Source: Brenneria bubanii
GTDB taxonomy: Bacteria > Pseudomonadota > Gammaproteobacteria > Enterobacterales > Enterobacteriaceae
Assembly: GCF_022378355.1 (NCBI RefSeq)
Contig: NZ_JAKMAJ010000002.1
Span: 372,001-436,000, forward strand
Length of the DNA stretch: 64,000 nt
Direction of reading: 5' to 3'
Part shown: positions 11,739 to 20,679 of the stretch, one piece after another
Layout of the letters: every line of letters starts with the position of its first letter
Numbering within the stretch: position 1 is the first letter of the stretch
Translations under genes and position numbers: made by a program
Notes under the pieces: model-generated
What the model was told of the DNA's origin: nothing
What the model saw: only the letters and a program-made list of their open reading frames with translations
The model's database searches: none

Positions 11739-13307
11739 TCAAACGGCGGATTGCGTTCTAATCAGATAATCGAAAGCGCTCAGAGAAGCTTTGGCGCCCT
11801 CACCGGTAGCGATAATGATCTGCTTATACGGCACGGTAGTGCAATCGCCGGCGGCAAACACGCCCTTAACGCTGGTTTCGCATTTGGCGTCAATTTCAAT
11901 TTCGCCAATCCGGTTACGGGCAATCGTCCCTTCCAGCCAGTTGGTGTTGGGCAGCAGGCCAATCTGGACGAAAATCCCTTCCAGCGGCAGCTCATGCTGC
12001 GTATCGCTGACGCGATCTTTATAGCTCAGACCAGTAACTTTCTGACCATCGCCTTTCACTTCCGTGGTCTGCGCGTTAAGAATGATGTCGACATTCGGCA
12101 AGCTGCGTACCTTGTCCTGCAATACGGAGTCCGCTTTCAGCTCCGGTGCAAATTCCAGCACCGTCACGTGCTTCACCACGCCCGCCAGATCGATTGCCGC
12201 TTCCACGCCGGAGTTCCCGCCGCCAATCACCGCAACATGCTTGCCTTTGAATAACGGACCGTCACAGTGCGGGCAGTAAGTCACGCCGCGGGTACGGTAC
12301 TGATCTTCGCCAGGCACATTCATGTTTCTCCAGCGAGCGCCGGTCGCGATGATCACGCTGCGGGATTTCAGCACCGCACCGGAAACGGTAACCACCTGGT
12401 GCGGCATCCCCGGCTTTTCGCCCGGAATTAACGCTTCAGCGCTTTGCGCATCGATTACGTCGACATCATAGTCGTCAACATGGCTCTTCAGCGCGGTCGC
12501 CAGCTTCGCCCCTTCGGTTTTCGGTACGGAAATGTAGTTTTCAATATCCACGGTATCCAGAATCTGGCCGCCGAAACGTTCGCCCATCAGGCCGGTGCGA
12601 ATGCCTTTACGCGCCGAATACACCGCCGCAGCCGCCCCTGCCGGGCCGCTGCCGATAATCAGCACATCGAACACATCGCGCTGGTTCAGCTTTTCAACCT
12701 GCTTAGCCCCTGCGCCGGTATCGATTTTGGTAACAATTTCATTCAGGGTCATGCGGCCCTGGCTAAAGTGCTCGCCGTTAAGAAACACGGTCGGCACGCC
12801 CATGACGTTACGACTTTGGATCTCATTCTGAAACACGCCGCCGTCAATGGCGGTATGGGTAATATTGGGGTTCAGAACCGCCATTAAATTCAGCGCCTGC
12901 ACTACGTCCGGACAGTTGTGACAGGAGAGCGAATAATAGGTTTCAAACTGGAACTTACCATCAAGATTGCGGATTTGGTCGAGTAATTCTTTCGCTTCTT
13001 TTGATGGATGGCCGCCAACCTGCAACAGCGCCAGAATCAGCGAGGTAAACTCATGTCCCATTGGCGCGCCGGCGAAACGCGGCCCGCTCTGCGATCCCGG
13101 GTTGGTCACCAGAAAAGAGGGTTTACGTTCGGAAATACCGTTGTTTTCAGAAAAACCGACCCGCTCGGATAACGCTGCGATTTCAGTCAGTAGCTCTCTT
13201 ACTTCAGCCGATTTCGCTGAGTCGTCCAGAGTCGCAATTAACTCAACAGGCTTGGTTAATTTTTCCAGGTAGGCTTTCAACTGGACTTTCATTGTATTGT
13301 CGAGCAT
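11739..13307 (-). CDS. ahpF: AhpF, NADH-dependent AhpC reductase
   Basis: 522 aa. The N-terminal glutaredoxin-like domain carries C129-H-N-C132. The thioredoxin-reductase-like part has the FAD motif [10 protein letters not shown], the active-site pair C345-P-H-C348-D-G, the NADH motif G-G-G-N-S-G-V-E-A and the C-terminal G-V-F-A-A-G-D-C-T. Electrons pass NADH-FAD-C345/C348-C129/C132-AhpC. It follows ahpC by 69 bp, with an intrinsic terminator between them. In E. coli ahpCF sits elsewhere on the chromosome, so its position next to a tRNA-Gly hotspot differs from that order. Confidence 0.97.
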   Translation of the reverse strand: MLDNTMKVQLKAYLEKLTKPVELIATLDDSAKSAEVRELLTEIAALSERVGFSENNGISERKPSFLVTNPGSQSGPRFAGAPMGHEFTSLILALLQVGGHPSKEAKELLDQIRNLDGKFQFETYYSLSCHNCPDVVQALNLMAVLNPNITHTAIDGGVFQNEIQSRNVMGVPTVFLNGEHFSQGRMTLNEIVTKIDTGAGAKQVEKLNQRDVFDVLIIGSGPAGAAAAVYSARKGIRTGLMGERFGGQILDTVDIENYISVPKTEGAKLATALKSHVDDYDVDVIDAQSAEALIPGEKPGMPHQVVTVSGAVLKSRSVIIATGARWRNMNVPGEDQYRTRGVTYCPHCDGPLFKGKHVAVIGGGNSGVEAAIDLAGVVKHVTVLEFAPELKADSVLQDKVRSLPNVDIILNAQTTEVKGDGQKVTGLSYKDRVSDTQHELPLEGIFVQIGLLPNTNWLEGTIARNRIGEIEIDAKCETSVKGVFAAGDCTTVPYKQIIIATGEGAKASLSAFDYLIRTQSAV

Positions 13308-13322
13308 TGGTTATCCTCCGTG

Positions 13323-13349
13323 CAAAAAATCGGGTGCCAGGCACCCGAT
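13323..13349 (-). terminator. Intrinsic terminator/attenuator between ahpC and ahpF
   Basis: On the minus strand ATCGGGTGC, a 3-nt loop and GCACCCGAT form a perfect 9-bp stem, immediately followed by six T residues. It lies after the ahpC stop and ends about 15 bp before the ahpF start, so ahpF transcripts would come from partial readthrough. That fits the usual excess of AhpC over AhpF. Confidence 0.85.
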
Positions 13350-13376
13350 AAAAAACAGATCTCAGCGGGATCGGAC

Positions 13377-13940
13377 TTAGATCTTACCAACCAGGTCCAG
13401 GGACGGAGCCAGCGTCGCTTCGCCTTCTTTCCATTTGGCCGGGCAAACTTCACCTGGGTGGGAAGCAACATACTGTGCGGCTTTTACTTTACGCAGCAGG
13501 TCCGACGCATCGCGGCCGATACCTTCAGCGGTGATTTCCACGGCCTGGATGATGCCCTGAGGGTCAACAATGAACGTACCGCGATCGGCCAGACCTTCCG
13601 CTTCACGCAGGTTTTCAAAGTTGCGAGACAGCTGGCCTGTCGGGTCGCCGATCATGGTATATTTGATCTTGCCGATGGTTTCAGAGCTGCCGTGCCACGC
13701 TTTGTGTGTAAAGTGCGTGTCGGTAGAAACAGAATAGATTTCCACACCGCGTTGTTGGAATTCGTCATAGTAGTCAGCAACATCGCCCAGCTCAGTCGGG
13801 CAGACGAAGGTAAAGTCGGCAGGATAGAAGAAGAACACGCTCCATTTGCCTTCGATGTCTTTTTCAGTAACTTCGATGAACTGACCGTCTTTGAACGCCA
13901 TGTTTTTAAAAGGTTTAACTTGAGTATTAATTACTGACAT
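13377..13940 (-). CDS. ahpC: AhpC, 2-Cys peroxiredoxin
   Basis: 187 aa from the ATG at 13940 ([11 protein letters not shown]), with GAGGA upstream; the longer in-frame extension to 14003 is not conserved. The peroxidatic cysteine is C47 in F-V-C-P-T-E and the resolving cysteine is C166 in G-E-V-C-P-A-K-W. It reduces hydrogen peroxide, organic peroxides and peroxynitrite, and is recycled by AhpF. OxyR control is likely from family knowledge, but I could not identify a confident OxyR box in the 150 bp upstream. Confidence 0.97.
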   Translation of the reverse strand: MSVINTQVKPFKNMAFKDGQFIEVTEKDIEGKWSVFFFYPADFTFVCPTELGDVADYYDEFQQRGVEIYSVSTDTHFTHKAWHGSSETIGKIKYTMIGDPTGQLSRNFENLREAEGLADRGTFIVDPQGIIQAVEITAEGIGRDASDLLRKVKAAQYVASHPGEVCPAKWKEGEATLAPSLDLVGKI

Positions 13941-14089
13941 CACTGTATCCTCGTGTGTGTTTGCTTGAGGGGTAAGATACAGAAACGTGATCGGCATCAC
14001 CAATCCGTTGTCATTATCGAATCAATAAGTAATACCTTACTTGGCGATAGGCGCCACGTTCGTTCGCCCGTCAATTTCCCCGATAAGCT

Positions 14090-15004
14090 TCACGACCGTC
14101 GCCGGCGCAGCGATCGTTGCCCGAGTAATCCGCCCCCCAGAATCAGGCATCCTCCGAGGATCGAAGTCATAGCTGGCATGCTATCGAACATTAAGGTGTC
14201 AATAATCATCGCCCATATCAAGCCGAAAAACTGCCACGGCGCGAGGCGGGATGCTTCTCCCAATCTGAGAGCCGCGGCCATGCTTGCCATTGCCGCTGTC
14301 TGTACAATAGTGAAAATAGCGGCAACCCAAAAGCCTTCAGGAGACAAAGCACGCCACATCCATGGGAGCGTGAAGAGAAGAATGAAGAATCCAACGACAG
14401 AGACCTGCAAGACCGTATCGATACTGGTGGCGTCATCCCGCAGTCTGCGGATCATAATTTGATAAAGCGCATACATGAATGCGGCGCAGCCCCCGGCAAC
14501 GACTCCGGCGAGAGAAAGGCTATGAGTACCGCCGGGCTTTACAATCAGCAACATTCCGGCAAATCCAATCGCGATGCCAAACCAGCCGACTAGCGAAACC
14601 CGCTCACCTAAAACTATTCCTCCCATAATCGTAATCATTATTGGTGTCGTAAATCCGATCGCGGACGCATCGGTGACCTGAATCAAACTGTATGAGACTA
14701 TCGATAAAATATTCGATGCGACGAGCGCGGCGGCGGTCGCTCTTTGCGCTAACGGACGCACAGGAAACCAGATGCGACGCCAGGTGATGTCCGTAGACGA
14801 CAAGGACGCCATCGCGATAGCGCCCGCCAGAACAAGGCCGCAGCGTAAAAAAGTGACCTGCATGGCTGAAAGTCCATACGAGACGACTAACGTCTTAGAG
14901 AGCGAATAGCCAATAACATAGAAAAGGCTTGATAGAACCACCAATAAAATAGCCTGAACATGGGAACGACGATAATTTAACAACAGGCTTGCAAACTTAA
15001 TCAT
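14090..15004 (-). CDS. EamA/DMT-family exporter
   Basis: 304 aa with about ten hydrophobic segments arranged as two EamA repeats. The first starts at L-V-V-L-S-S-L-F-Y-V-I-G-Y and the second at L-A-G-V-V-A-G-G-C-A-A-F-M-Y-A-L-Y. Each carries the family's conserved Pro near a helix (F-T-T-P-I-M-I-T). These inner-membrane carriers export amino acids, nucleosides or drugs; the substrate cannot be told from sequence. The C-terminus is Arg-rich. It is divergent from a LysR regulator 281 bp away, the usual arrangement for a self-regulated exporter. Confidence 0.88.
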   Translation of the reverse strand: MIKFASLLLNYRRSHVQAILLVVLSSLFYVIGYSLSKTLVVSYGLSAMQVTFLRCGLVLAGAIAMASLSSTDITWRRIWFPVRPLAQRATAAALVASNILSIVSYSLIQVTDASAIGFTTPIMITIMGGIVLGERVSLVGWFGIAIGFAGMLLIVKPGGTHSLSLAGVVAGGCAAFMYALYQIMIRRLRDDATSIDTVLQVSVVGFFILLFTLPWMWRALSPEGFWVAAIFTIVQTAAMASMAAALRLGEASRLAPWQFFGLIWAMIIDTLMFDSMPAMTSILGGCLILGGGLLGQRSLRRRRS

Positions 15005-15285
15005 GATTACCTCGAAAAATATAATCGATTTAACACGCCATCTTGATTTGAATAATGGGTATGTCGGCCACGCTCACCATTAAATGGGTAATAACTTAGG
15101 GGAATCGGGTAATAATTTATTCTCATTACATTTATCCTCCGATGATAAAAATTCGCCCTCGATTTAATCAGGCCTATTTGCCAATAGCTGCCATAACGAA
15201 GAATCTCAAAATAGCGATTCGTTGAAAAATTAATTATTTAGAAACTATAATAAGCTGAGCTGATTCTAGAAGAGAACCTATTGAA
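15005..15285. promoter_or_regulatory. Divergent control region of the DMT exporter and LysR gene
   Basis: 281 bp, AT-rich, with no reading frame of note. By position it should hold both promoters and the LysR-type operator. I see several loose T-N11-A patterns but none stands out. Confidence 0.45.
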
Positions 15286-16212
15286 ATGAGCTATAAAGCA
15301 GCATCGGGACCTGGCGATCGGCGTATAACGCTGGAACATTTACGCACCTTTGTTTCGATCGCGGAAGTGAATGGCTTTATCGACGCCAGCTTTATCCTTA
15401 ACCGTTCTCAGTCAGCGATTACTCAAAGTTTGCAAAAGCTTGAAGAGATCCTTGGATGCAAACTCGTGGAACGAAGCAAGGGGCATGTGACGGGGCTGAC
15501 GCGGGAAGGGAAACGCTTTTTAGCGCCGGCTAAAGATATTTTAATGCGACTCACCGACGCAATGAGCGCTTTACAGCAGCTCTCGATGTCAGGCCGCGTG
15601 CGGCTCGGCGTACCAGATGATTTCAATATTGTGGATATTCATGGCGCGTTATCCCGGTGCTTGGGAAATAATCAGCATCTTGCCATTCAAGTAACATCCG
15701 ACCTATCGGCTCGTCTTCTAAAGTCGCTGCTATCAGGAGATATTGATGTGGCCATATTGGAAATAGCGCGCGGCGAAGCATTGCCAAAACACCTGGCGGT
15801 TTGTCGAACCTTGCGCAGTGAACCGCTTCACTGGATAGCCAATAAGCCGATACGCTACAATGAGTTGAAGCAGCTACCGCTGGTGACATTTCCCGCAGGC
15901 TGTACCTATAGAGAAGTCGCGTTGCGCACGCTTAAAAACAGCGGCAAATCCGCCTATAGCATTTATACCAGCGCTTCCGATGAAAATATTCGCAAAGCCG
16001 TTTCGGCAGGTCTTGGAATTACATTACTGCCGGCCAGCGCGATTGCTGACGACCACATTATTCTGGATAAATCTCTCGGTTTTCCAAGTCTCCCTGACGT
16101 CGAACTCATCCTGGCCGTTAATGATGGGAATACGCTTTTTCTTCAATTTTCCCAGTTCCTTGAGCACACCATACTGCTTAATGAAAATCACGTCAGTCTT
16201 CAGCATGAGTGA
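15286..16212 (+). CDS. LysR-family transcriptional regulator
   Basis: 308 aa. The N-terminal winged helix-turn-helix contains L-E-H-L-R-T-F-V-S-I-A-E-V-N-G-F-I-D-A-S-F-I-L-N-R-S-Q-S-A-I-T-Q-S-L-style spacing (residues about 17-52), and a periplasmic-binding-like effector domain begins at G-R-V-R-L-G-V. It probably controls the divergent DMT exporter. Three residues in the helix-turn-helix (I-D-A-S-F) are less canonical than the common G-S-F-T-A-A. The effector cannot be inferred. Confidence 0.9.
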   Translation: MSYKAASGPGDRRITLEHLRTFVSIAEVNGFIDASFILNRSQSAITQSLQKLEEILGCKLVERSKGHVTGLTREGKRFLAPAKDILMRLTDAMSALQQLSMSGRVRLGVPDDFNIVDIHGALSRCLGNNQHLAIQVTSDLSARLLKSLLSGDIDVAILEIARGEALPKHLAVCRTLRSEPLHWIANKPIRYNELKQLPLVTFPAGCTYREVALRTLKNSGKSAYSIYTSASDENIRKAVSAGLGITLLPASAIADDHIILDKSLGFPSLPDVELILAVNDGNTLFLQFSQFLEHTILLNENHVSLQHE

Positions 16213-16896
16213 TGATAGAAATAGGATAAAAAAATCATATGTTGGTATTTTTATAATCGGCGCGATGTCACCGCCAAATCGGTAGATCAAGGGGCAAATT
16301 TAAGCCGATTTAATCTATCCGGCATAGAAATAGACCTTTATCAAGAATTGGCTGAATATAACCATGCGTCGGATGGCGCGCTGAGGAGACGGCTCGGCAA
16401 GCCCTGAGATTGCCAGAGAGACGACAGCGGGTCATACCTGACCGACCAACGACAGGTTAAGAAAACCGTGGACATGATGAGCGTTGGAGCCAGGACGATT
16501 GATGTTTGAGGCGCAGCACAGACGGCACGCCGTTCAGGAAAATCGCCATAATTCAGTCGTGTTTCGAAGCCGGAATATCCGTAGCGATGATGTCCCGCCG
16601 GCATACAGGCCGCGCAACATCGCTAAGGCTTTGGGGCGCCTTGCTGTTGACTGATCATTTTCATACTGGCTGAAATATATTGCTGCGCCGTTATTAAAAG
16701 ACAAAAAATTTTTATTAAACATTAACCTGCTTTTCCGCATAACTCGCCGGTCAGCCACTGGATATAGTCAGCGATGATGAAGAGTCCGGCTTTAAGCCTG
16801 TTAACGTTCTTTCATCCGCGGGAATTTGAGCCGATATCCAAGTAGGACTTGATCCCCTGCTTTTACATAAGCCGCAGGGGTTTTAACCGCTTCCTG
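16213..16896. other. Gene-poor 0.7-kb stretch, possibly decayed
   Basis: Only short overlapping frames occur here and none resembles a known protein. A plus-strand terminator at its right end (16854-16884) has no intact plus-strand gene just upstream, which suggests a lost or decayed gene. Confidence 0.35.
16854..16884 (+). terminator. Rho-independent terminator-like hairpin
   Basis: CCCCTGC and GCAGGGG form a perfect 7-bp stem with a 13-nt loop, followed by TTTT on the plus strand. The nearest intact plus-strand gene (LysR) ends 640 bp upstream. Confidence 0.55.
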
Positions 16897-17685
16897 TCAG
16901 GCAGGATTATTAGCCTTCTCTTCTTCCCACCGGGCTCGCACCTCTTGGGGGGACGTCGGCGGGAACCGAATCCCTTTTTGCTCCAGCGCCTGTTTCACCT
17001 TCATAAGCCACGGACGCTGCGGCGCATCTTTGGACATAATGGATTCGCTGTCATAGACATTCCAGGCAAGACTCACGCCCACTTTATCGTAAGTATCAAT
17101 TTTGGCGCCATGTTCCAGCAGCCAATAAACGACCTCATATTGGTTAAGATAAGCGGCATATAACGCACTGTTCATGTTCATCTTATCTTGCAAATTGATA
17201 TCGGCCCCGCGCGCCAGCAATAAATTGAGATTATCCCAGCGTTCCTCATTAATCGCACCGAATATCGGCGGTTGACCGCCCCCCCCCAGCAAATTCGGAT
17301 CGCCGCCCGCATCCAGAATGATGCGTAACCAGTTCGGATCTTCAAACCCAGAGACCATGTTGACAGCCGCGGTACCATTGCCGTTTTTGAAGTTGGGATC
17401 GGCCCCTAACGTCAGTCCCAGCACCACCGCTTTTTGGTCTCGCGTCTCCAGGATCAGCCATTGCAGCGGCGTTACCCCTTCTTTTCCCTGTACGTTAAGC
17501 TTAACGCCCCGCGCCAGCGCTTCTCTCGCCTTGAGCTCATTACCCCGGTAAATATTTTCCAGCAGCGCGGCGGTTGCCGGGTCAAACAACGCTTTAGCGT
17601 CCATACTCCGCCCTCCCAGGGTGCAGGCGGTTAACAGACTGGCGATAAAAATCCATCCCCATTTAATATATTTCACCCCTCGCAT
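16897..17685 (-). CDS. Ankyrin-repeat lipoprotein
   Basis: 262 aa. A lipoprotein signal ends at the lipobox L-L-T-A-C (cysteine at about residue 21). At least four ankyrin repeats follow, with diagnostic G-V-T-P-L-Q-W-L, G-A-D-P-N-F-K-N, G-G-D-P-N-L-L, G-A-D-I-N-L-Q-D and G-A-K-I-D-T-Y-D turns. The mature protein would be anchored in the periplasm. Family knowledge: ankyrin lipoproteins in proteobacteria often act as immunity partners of type VI phospholipase effectors. No effector gene is adjacent here, so that role is only a possibility. Confidence 0.85.
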   Translation of the reverse strand: MRGVKYIKWGWIFIASLLTACTLGGRSMDAKALFDPATAALLENIYRGNELKAREALARGVKLNVQGKEGVTPLQWLILETRDQKAVVLGLTLGADPNFKNGNGTAAVNMVSGFEDPNWLRIILDAGGDPNLLGGGGQPPIFGAINEERWDNLNLLLARGADINLQDKMNMNSALYAAYLNQYEVVYWLLEHGAKIDTYDKVGVSLAWNVYDSESIMSKDAPQRPWLMKVKQALEQKGIRFPPTSPQEVRARWEEEKANNPA

Positions 17686-17939
17686 CGCGTCCCCATAAGC
17701 TCGCCGTTAGTTACGTCAATATACGCCTCTTGTGCATTTCGATCCCGACGATCGGCGAATTCTATTCCCGGTCGTTTTACTTAACGCCCTGTCGCCGTAT
17801 CTTTTTCCGGCATATCGTGTTACGAGTATTCGTTTATTAACAGGAACTGGGTAATGCGTGACCCTCGCCCGACAGCCACATAGCGCGCCGTTGAAGTCGT
17901 CACTCGCTCACCTGGCGCGCGAATTCTTCAGCAAATTGG

Positions 17940-18201
17940 AGACCTGCCGTATGCCGGTTGGAATGCCTTATTACGCGGCGGTGCTGACCGGTTGTGGTCG
18001 ATGACTATCCTGTGCGGCGGTGGCTTACGCCATCATGAATTATACGCTGAAGTTGCGCCAATGGCTGCCGCCTCAGCGCTGCGCGAAACCAGTGGGCTGT
18101 TTGCCAATGTGCAGGGTTATCGGTTGCTCGGCGAAACCTTGACGCTGAGAAAAATGCTGGCGTGTACGGTGATTGCCGCCGCCACACTGATAACGGGTTA
18201 A
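17940..18201 (+). pseudogene. Remnant of a DMT/EamA transporter (C-terminal part)
   Basis: The frame ending at the TAA before 18202 reads A-S-A-L-R-E-T-S-G-L-F-A-N, then R-L-L-G-E-T-L-T-L-R-K-M-L and C-T-V-I-A-A-A-T-L-I-T-G. This is the typical last 60 residues of EamA exporters (ALRET / LLGE / AAxLIxxG). Upstream the expected helix G-G-A-V-A-Y-A-I-M-N-Y-T-L-K continues in a different frame, so at least one frameshift and a 5' truncation are present. It ends 20 bp before the panE-like gene, which may once have shared its transcript. Confidence 0.65.
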
Positions 18202-18221
18202 TCAAATCAGGAGAACATGAA

Positions 18222-19112
18222 ATGTCTGACCATCCCACGATTGCTCTGGTTGGTCCAGGTGCTATCGGCACCACCATCGCCGCTGTACTGCATGAAGTTG
18301 ACCGCACGCCACTGCTTTGCGGACGCACCGCGCATCCGCAGTTAATTCTGCGTCACGATGATGGTGAGGTTGTGGTGCCAGGTCCGGTATTGAGTGATCC
18401 ATCAACTGTCACCCATCCATTCGATCTGGTCTTTGTCGCGGTGAAAACCACCCAGGTGACCGACAGCGCCGGCTGGCTGGCCGCCTTGTGCAATGAAAAT
18501 ACCGTAATATGCGCCCTGCAAAACGGCGTCGAGCAGAAAACCCTGCTGGCCCCCTACGTTAATGGAGCAACGGTGCTGCCTTCAGTCGTGTGGTTTCCGG
18601 CACAGCGCGAGCCGGACGCTTCAGTGTGGCTGCGCGCCAAACCGCGCCTGACGCTGCCGGATGTACCGCAGTCACACCAGGTCGCCGATGCGCTCAGCGG
18701 CACACGCTGCACGGTTGAGCTGTCAGCCGATTTTCTCTCGATAGCCTGGCGCAAGCTACTGCAGAATGCCGCGGCGGGTCTGATGGTGCTCGCGAATCGC
18801 CGGGCGGGGATGTTCTCACGCGAAGACATCACGCAGCTGGCTCTGGCTTATCTGCATGAATGTCTGACGGTCGCGCGTGCGGAAGGTGCGGTACTTCACG
18901 ATAACGTTCCGCAGGAGATCGTTGACGGTTTTCAACATGCGCCTGCGGATTTAGGCACCTCTATTCTCGCCGACCGACAGGCCAACCGCCCGCTGGAATG
19001 GAATATACGTAACGGCGTGGTACAGCGTTATGGTTGCTTACGGGGTATTCCTACGCCCATCAGCGACGTGCTGGTACCGCTACTGGCGGCGGGAAGCGAA
19101 GGGCCGGGCTGA
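18222..19112 (+). CDS. 2-dehydropantoate 2-reductase-like protein (ApbA/PanE family)
   Basis: 296 aa from the ATG at 18222, which has AGGAGA eight bases upstream. The N-terminal Rossmann motif is G-P-G-A-I-G-T-T-I-A, followed by V-A-V-K-T-T-Q, A-L-Q-N-G-V (the conserved Asn) and W-R-K-L-L-Q-N (the catalytic Lys of the family). The C-terminal helical domain ends with N-G-V-V-Q-R-Y-G and I-P-T-P-I-S-D, where the E/N/P pattern of the family is seen. It should reduce ketopantoate or a related 2-keto acid with NADPH. It is probably a paralogue outside the pantothenate pathway, given its accessory location. Confidence 0.85.
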   Translation: MSDHPTIALVGPGAIGTTIAAVLHEVDRTPLLCGRTAHPQLILRHDDGEVVVPGPVLSDPSTVTHPFDLVFVAVKTTQVTDSAGWLAALCNENTVICALQNGVEQKTLLAPYVNGATVLPSVVWFPAQREPDASVWLRAKPRLTLPDVPQSHQVADALSGTRCTVELSADFLSIAWRKLLQNAAAGLMVLANRRAGMFSREDITQLALAYLHECLTVARAEGAVLHDNVPQEIVDGFQHAPADLGTSILADRQANRPLEWNIRNGVVQRYGCLRGIPTPISDVLVPLLAAGSEGPG

Positions 19113-19275
19113 AATCGTTAACTACAGATGTGTTTGCAAGACCACGACACGCTGAATCACCACGGGTTTAAGCGATATATCCGGCTATCAAGATGATTAA
19201 AATAGTGCCGGATTTTTTAATTACAAAGAAAAAATCATATCGATTTATCCTTCGCCAAAAACACACGACAGCTCA

Positions 19276-19884
19276 TTATTCGGATTGAACAAAGAAAAAC
19301 CCAACATCGTTATCATCAGATATTTTTTTATTAATAAAAAGATATCCTATAGCATCAGACAATCCCAGCGCGCCACCGTTTTCAGAAGGAATATCGGAAG
19401 AATAAATTTGGCCAATAAACCTATATTCAGACAATAGCTTCTCACAACCGCTTAAACCATTCGGTAATTTTTTTGAAAAAAATGAAAAAGCAGGAAAAGC
19501 ATCGTCCTGGAGATTATAAGGTTTTAAGCAAAAACTTTTCCTACCATCATCCTCAAAGTCTTTTAAAAAAGGCTCATCAGTAAACAAAACCTTAGTAAAA
19601 CCTTTTCTTATATAATCAAAATCAACCGAGTCACCAAAGTAAACCACATCATCTAAAAAATACCTATCATCCGAGTAGGTAGAGAAAACAGAGGTAAATT
19701 TCCCATTTGGCAGTCCGAACTCACCAAATCTTTCATTAAAAACATTATTATCAATTGTTAATAATAACTTCAAATTTTCGCCAAACGGGTTCTTGGGCCA
19801 ATTTTTACCTGAAGCCCCCCCACCAAGAAAAACGCCAGAATCATTACCCTTCGAATCCTGAACTAATTTATAAACCGTTCTCAT
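19276..19884 (-). CDS. Putative immunity protein, YwqG/DUF1963-like
   Basis: 202 aa from the ATG at 19884 (AGG five bases upstream). It is AT-rich compared with its neighbours, and the protein is acidic and Phe/Gly-rich, with G-L-P-N-G-K-F, Y-F-G-D-S-V-D-F-D and a C-terminal I-G-Y-L-F-I-N-K...D-V-G-F-F-F-V-Q tail resembling the YwqG/DUF1963 immunity-like fold. It directly follows the last codons of a toxin-like open frame (stop at 19892-19894), the usual toxin-immunity order. I infer an orphan immunity gene left behind with the tail of its toxin. The family assignment comes from pattern recognition and is moderate at best. Confidence 0.6.
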   Translation of the reverse strand: MRTVYKLVQDSKGNDSGVFLGGGASGKNWPKNPFGENLKLLLTIDNNVFNERFGEFGLPNGKFTSVFSTYSDDRYFLDDVVYFGDSVDFDYIRKGFTKVLFTDEPFLKDFEDDGRKSFCLKPYNLQDDAFPAFSFFSKKLPNGLSGCEKLLSEYRFIGQIYSSDIPSENGGALGLSDAIGYLFINKKISDDNDVGFFFVQSE

Positions 19885-19891
19885 ATTCACC

Positions 19892-20026
19892 TCATTTTTT
19901 ATACTTACTCATTTTAGAATAAAAACTTTCAGATTTTTTCCTCAACGGCTGCAGCTGATCTACAGGGACTCCTGCATGGCTCATGGCTTCAGTTGTAATA
20001 TCCAGCTCCCCCTTACTCGTTGAAGA
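19892..20026 (-). pseudogene. C-terminal tail of a lost toxin-like protein, fused to an integrase scrap
   Basis: The minus-strand frame ending at 19892 reads K-G-E-L-D-I-T-T-E-A-M-S-H-A-G-V, then V-D-Q-L-Q-P-L-R-K-K-S-E-S-F-Y-S-K-M-S-K-Y-K-K-stop. It has no start of its own. It continues upstream in frame into the N-terminal integrase remnant (W-H-F-R-Y-S). The basic, Lys-rich end directly before an immunity-like gene fits the C-terminus of a polymorphic toxin (Rhs/CdiA type), but the family cannot be named from about 40 residues. Confidence 0.5.
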
Positions 20027-20152
20027 ATAGCGAAAATGCCATGACCTACCGCCCACCGGCCAAACAACCAGACCAAGGCCATCGCAATCAGGAAGATAAC
20101 AGGTTTTACCCCTGGCTTTAACCTACCCGATAATCAGATCGGAAAGTGCCAC
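20027..20152 (-). pseudogene. N-terminal remnant of a P4-type integrase
   Basis: About 125 bp are very similar to the first codons of the intact integrase (start 47298) and to its leader upstream as far as about 20211. The start is GTG instead of ATG, and the codon for Gln in I-I-R-Q-A is TAG here, so it cannot be translated. Homology ends after the residues H-F-R-Y, where toxin-tail sequence begins. Its position relative to tRNA-Gly copy 1 matches that of the integrases at copies 2 and 3. Confidence 0.85.
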
Positions 20153-20211
20153 GACAAGAACGCCCAAGTTGAGACTCAGGCTCTATGCTTATCACTGACT
20201 TTATTTGATCC

Positions 20212-20457
<246 letters not shown>

Positions 20458-20471
20458 ATTTGGTGCGCTGT

Positions 20472-20499
20472 ATTATCTCTCAGTCTCGCTGAAAAGCAA
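20472..20499 (-). promoter_or_regulatory. Promoter for tRNA-Gly copy 1
   Basis: On the minus strand a -35 TTGCTT (20494-20499), 16-nt spacer and -10 GATAAT (20472-20477) are followed by a GCGC discriminator, the pattern of stringently controlled stable-RNA promoters. Confidence 0.5.
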
Positions 20500-20679
20500 A
20501 CTTACCGGCCTGAGAGTGATACACTGACCATAAAATGATCATAACCTCATGAATATTATAGCTATACTCCATTCGGCGGGCGGCATTATGTCCCAATATT
20601 CGCAGGCTGACAAGCCCTTTTGAGCGAAAATTCGTTTCATCGGTATCCCGGCGAATACCGCCCTACCTCAGAGGATGGT

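Noticed and set aside
11473..11742. 89-codon minus-strand frame downstream of ahpF
   Set aside because: Overlaps the ahpF terminator and has no recognisable motif or ribosome site.
13320..13937. Plus-strand frame opposite ahpC
   Set aside because: Mirrors the well-conserved ahpC coding sequence and has no ribosome site.
16341..16758. Two overlapping small minus-strand frames
   Set aside because: No motif, no good start; noted only as a gene-poor stretch.
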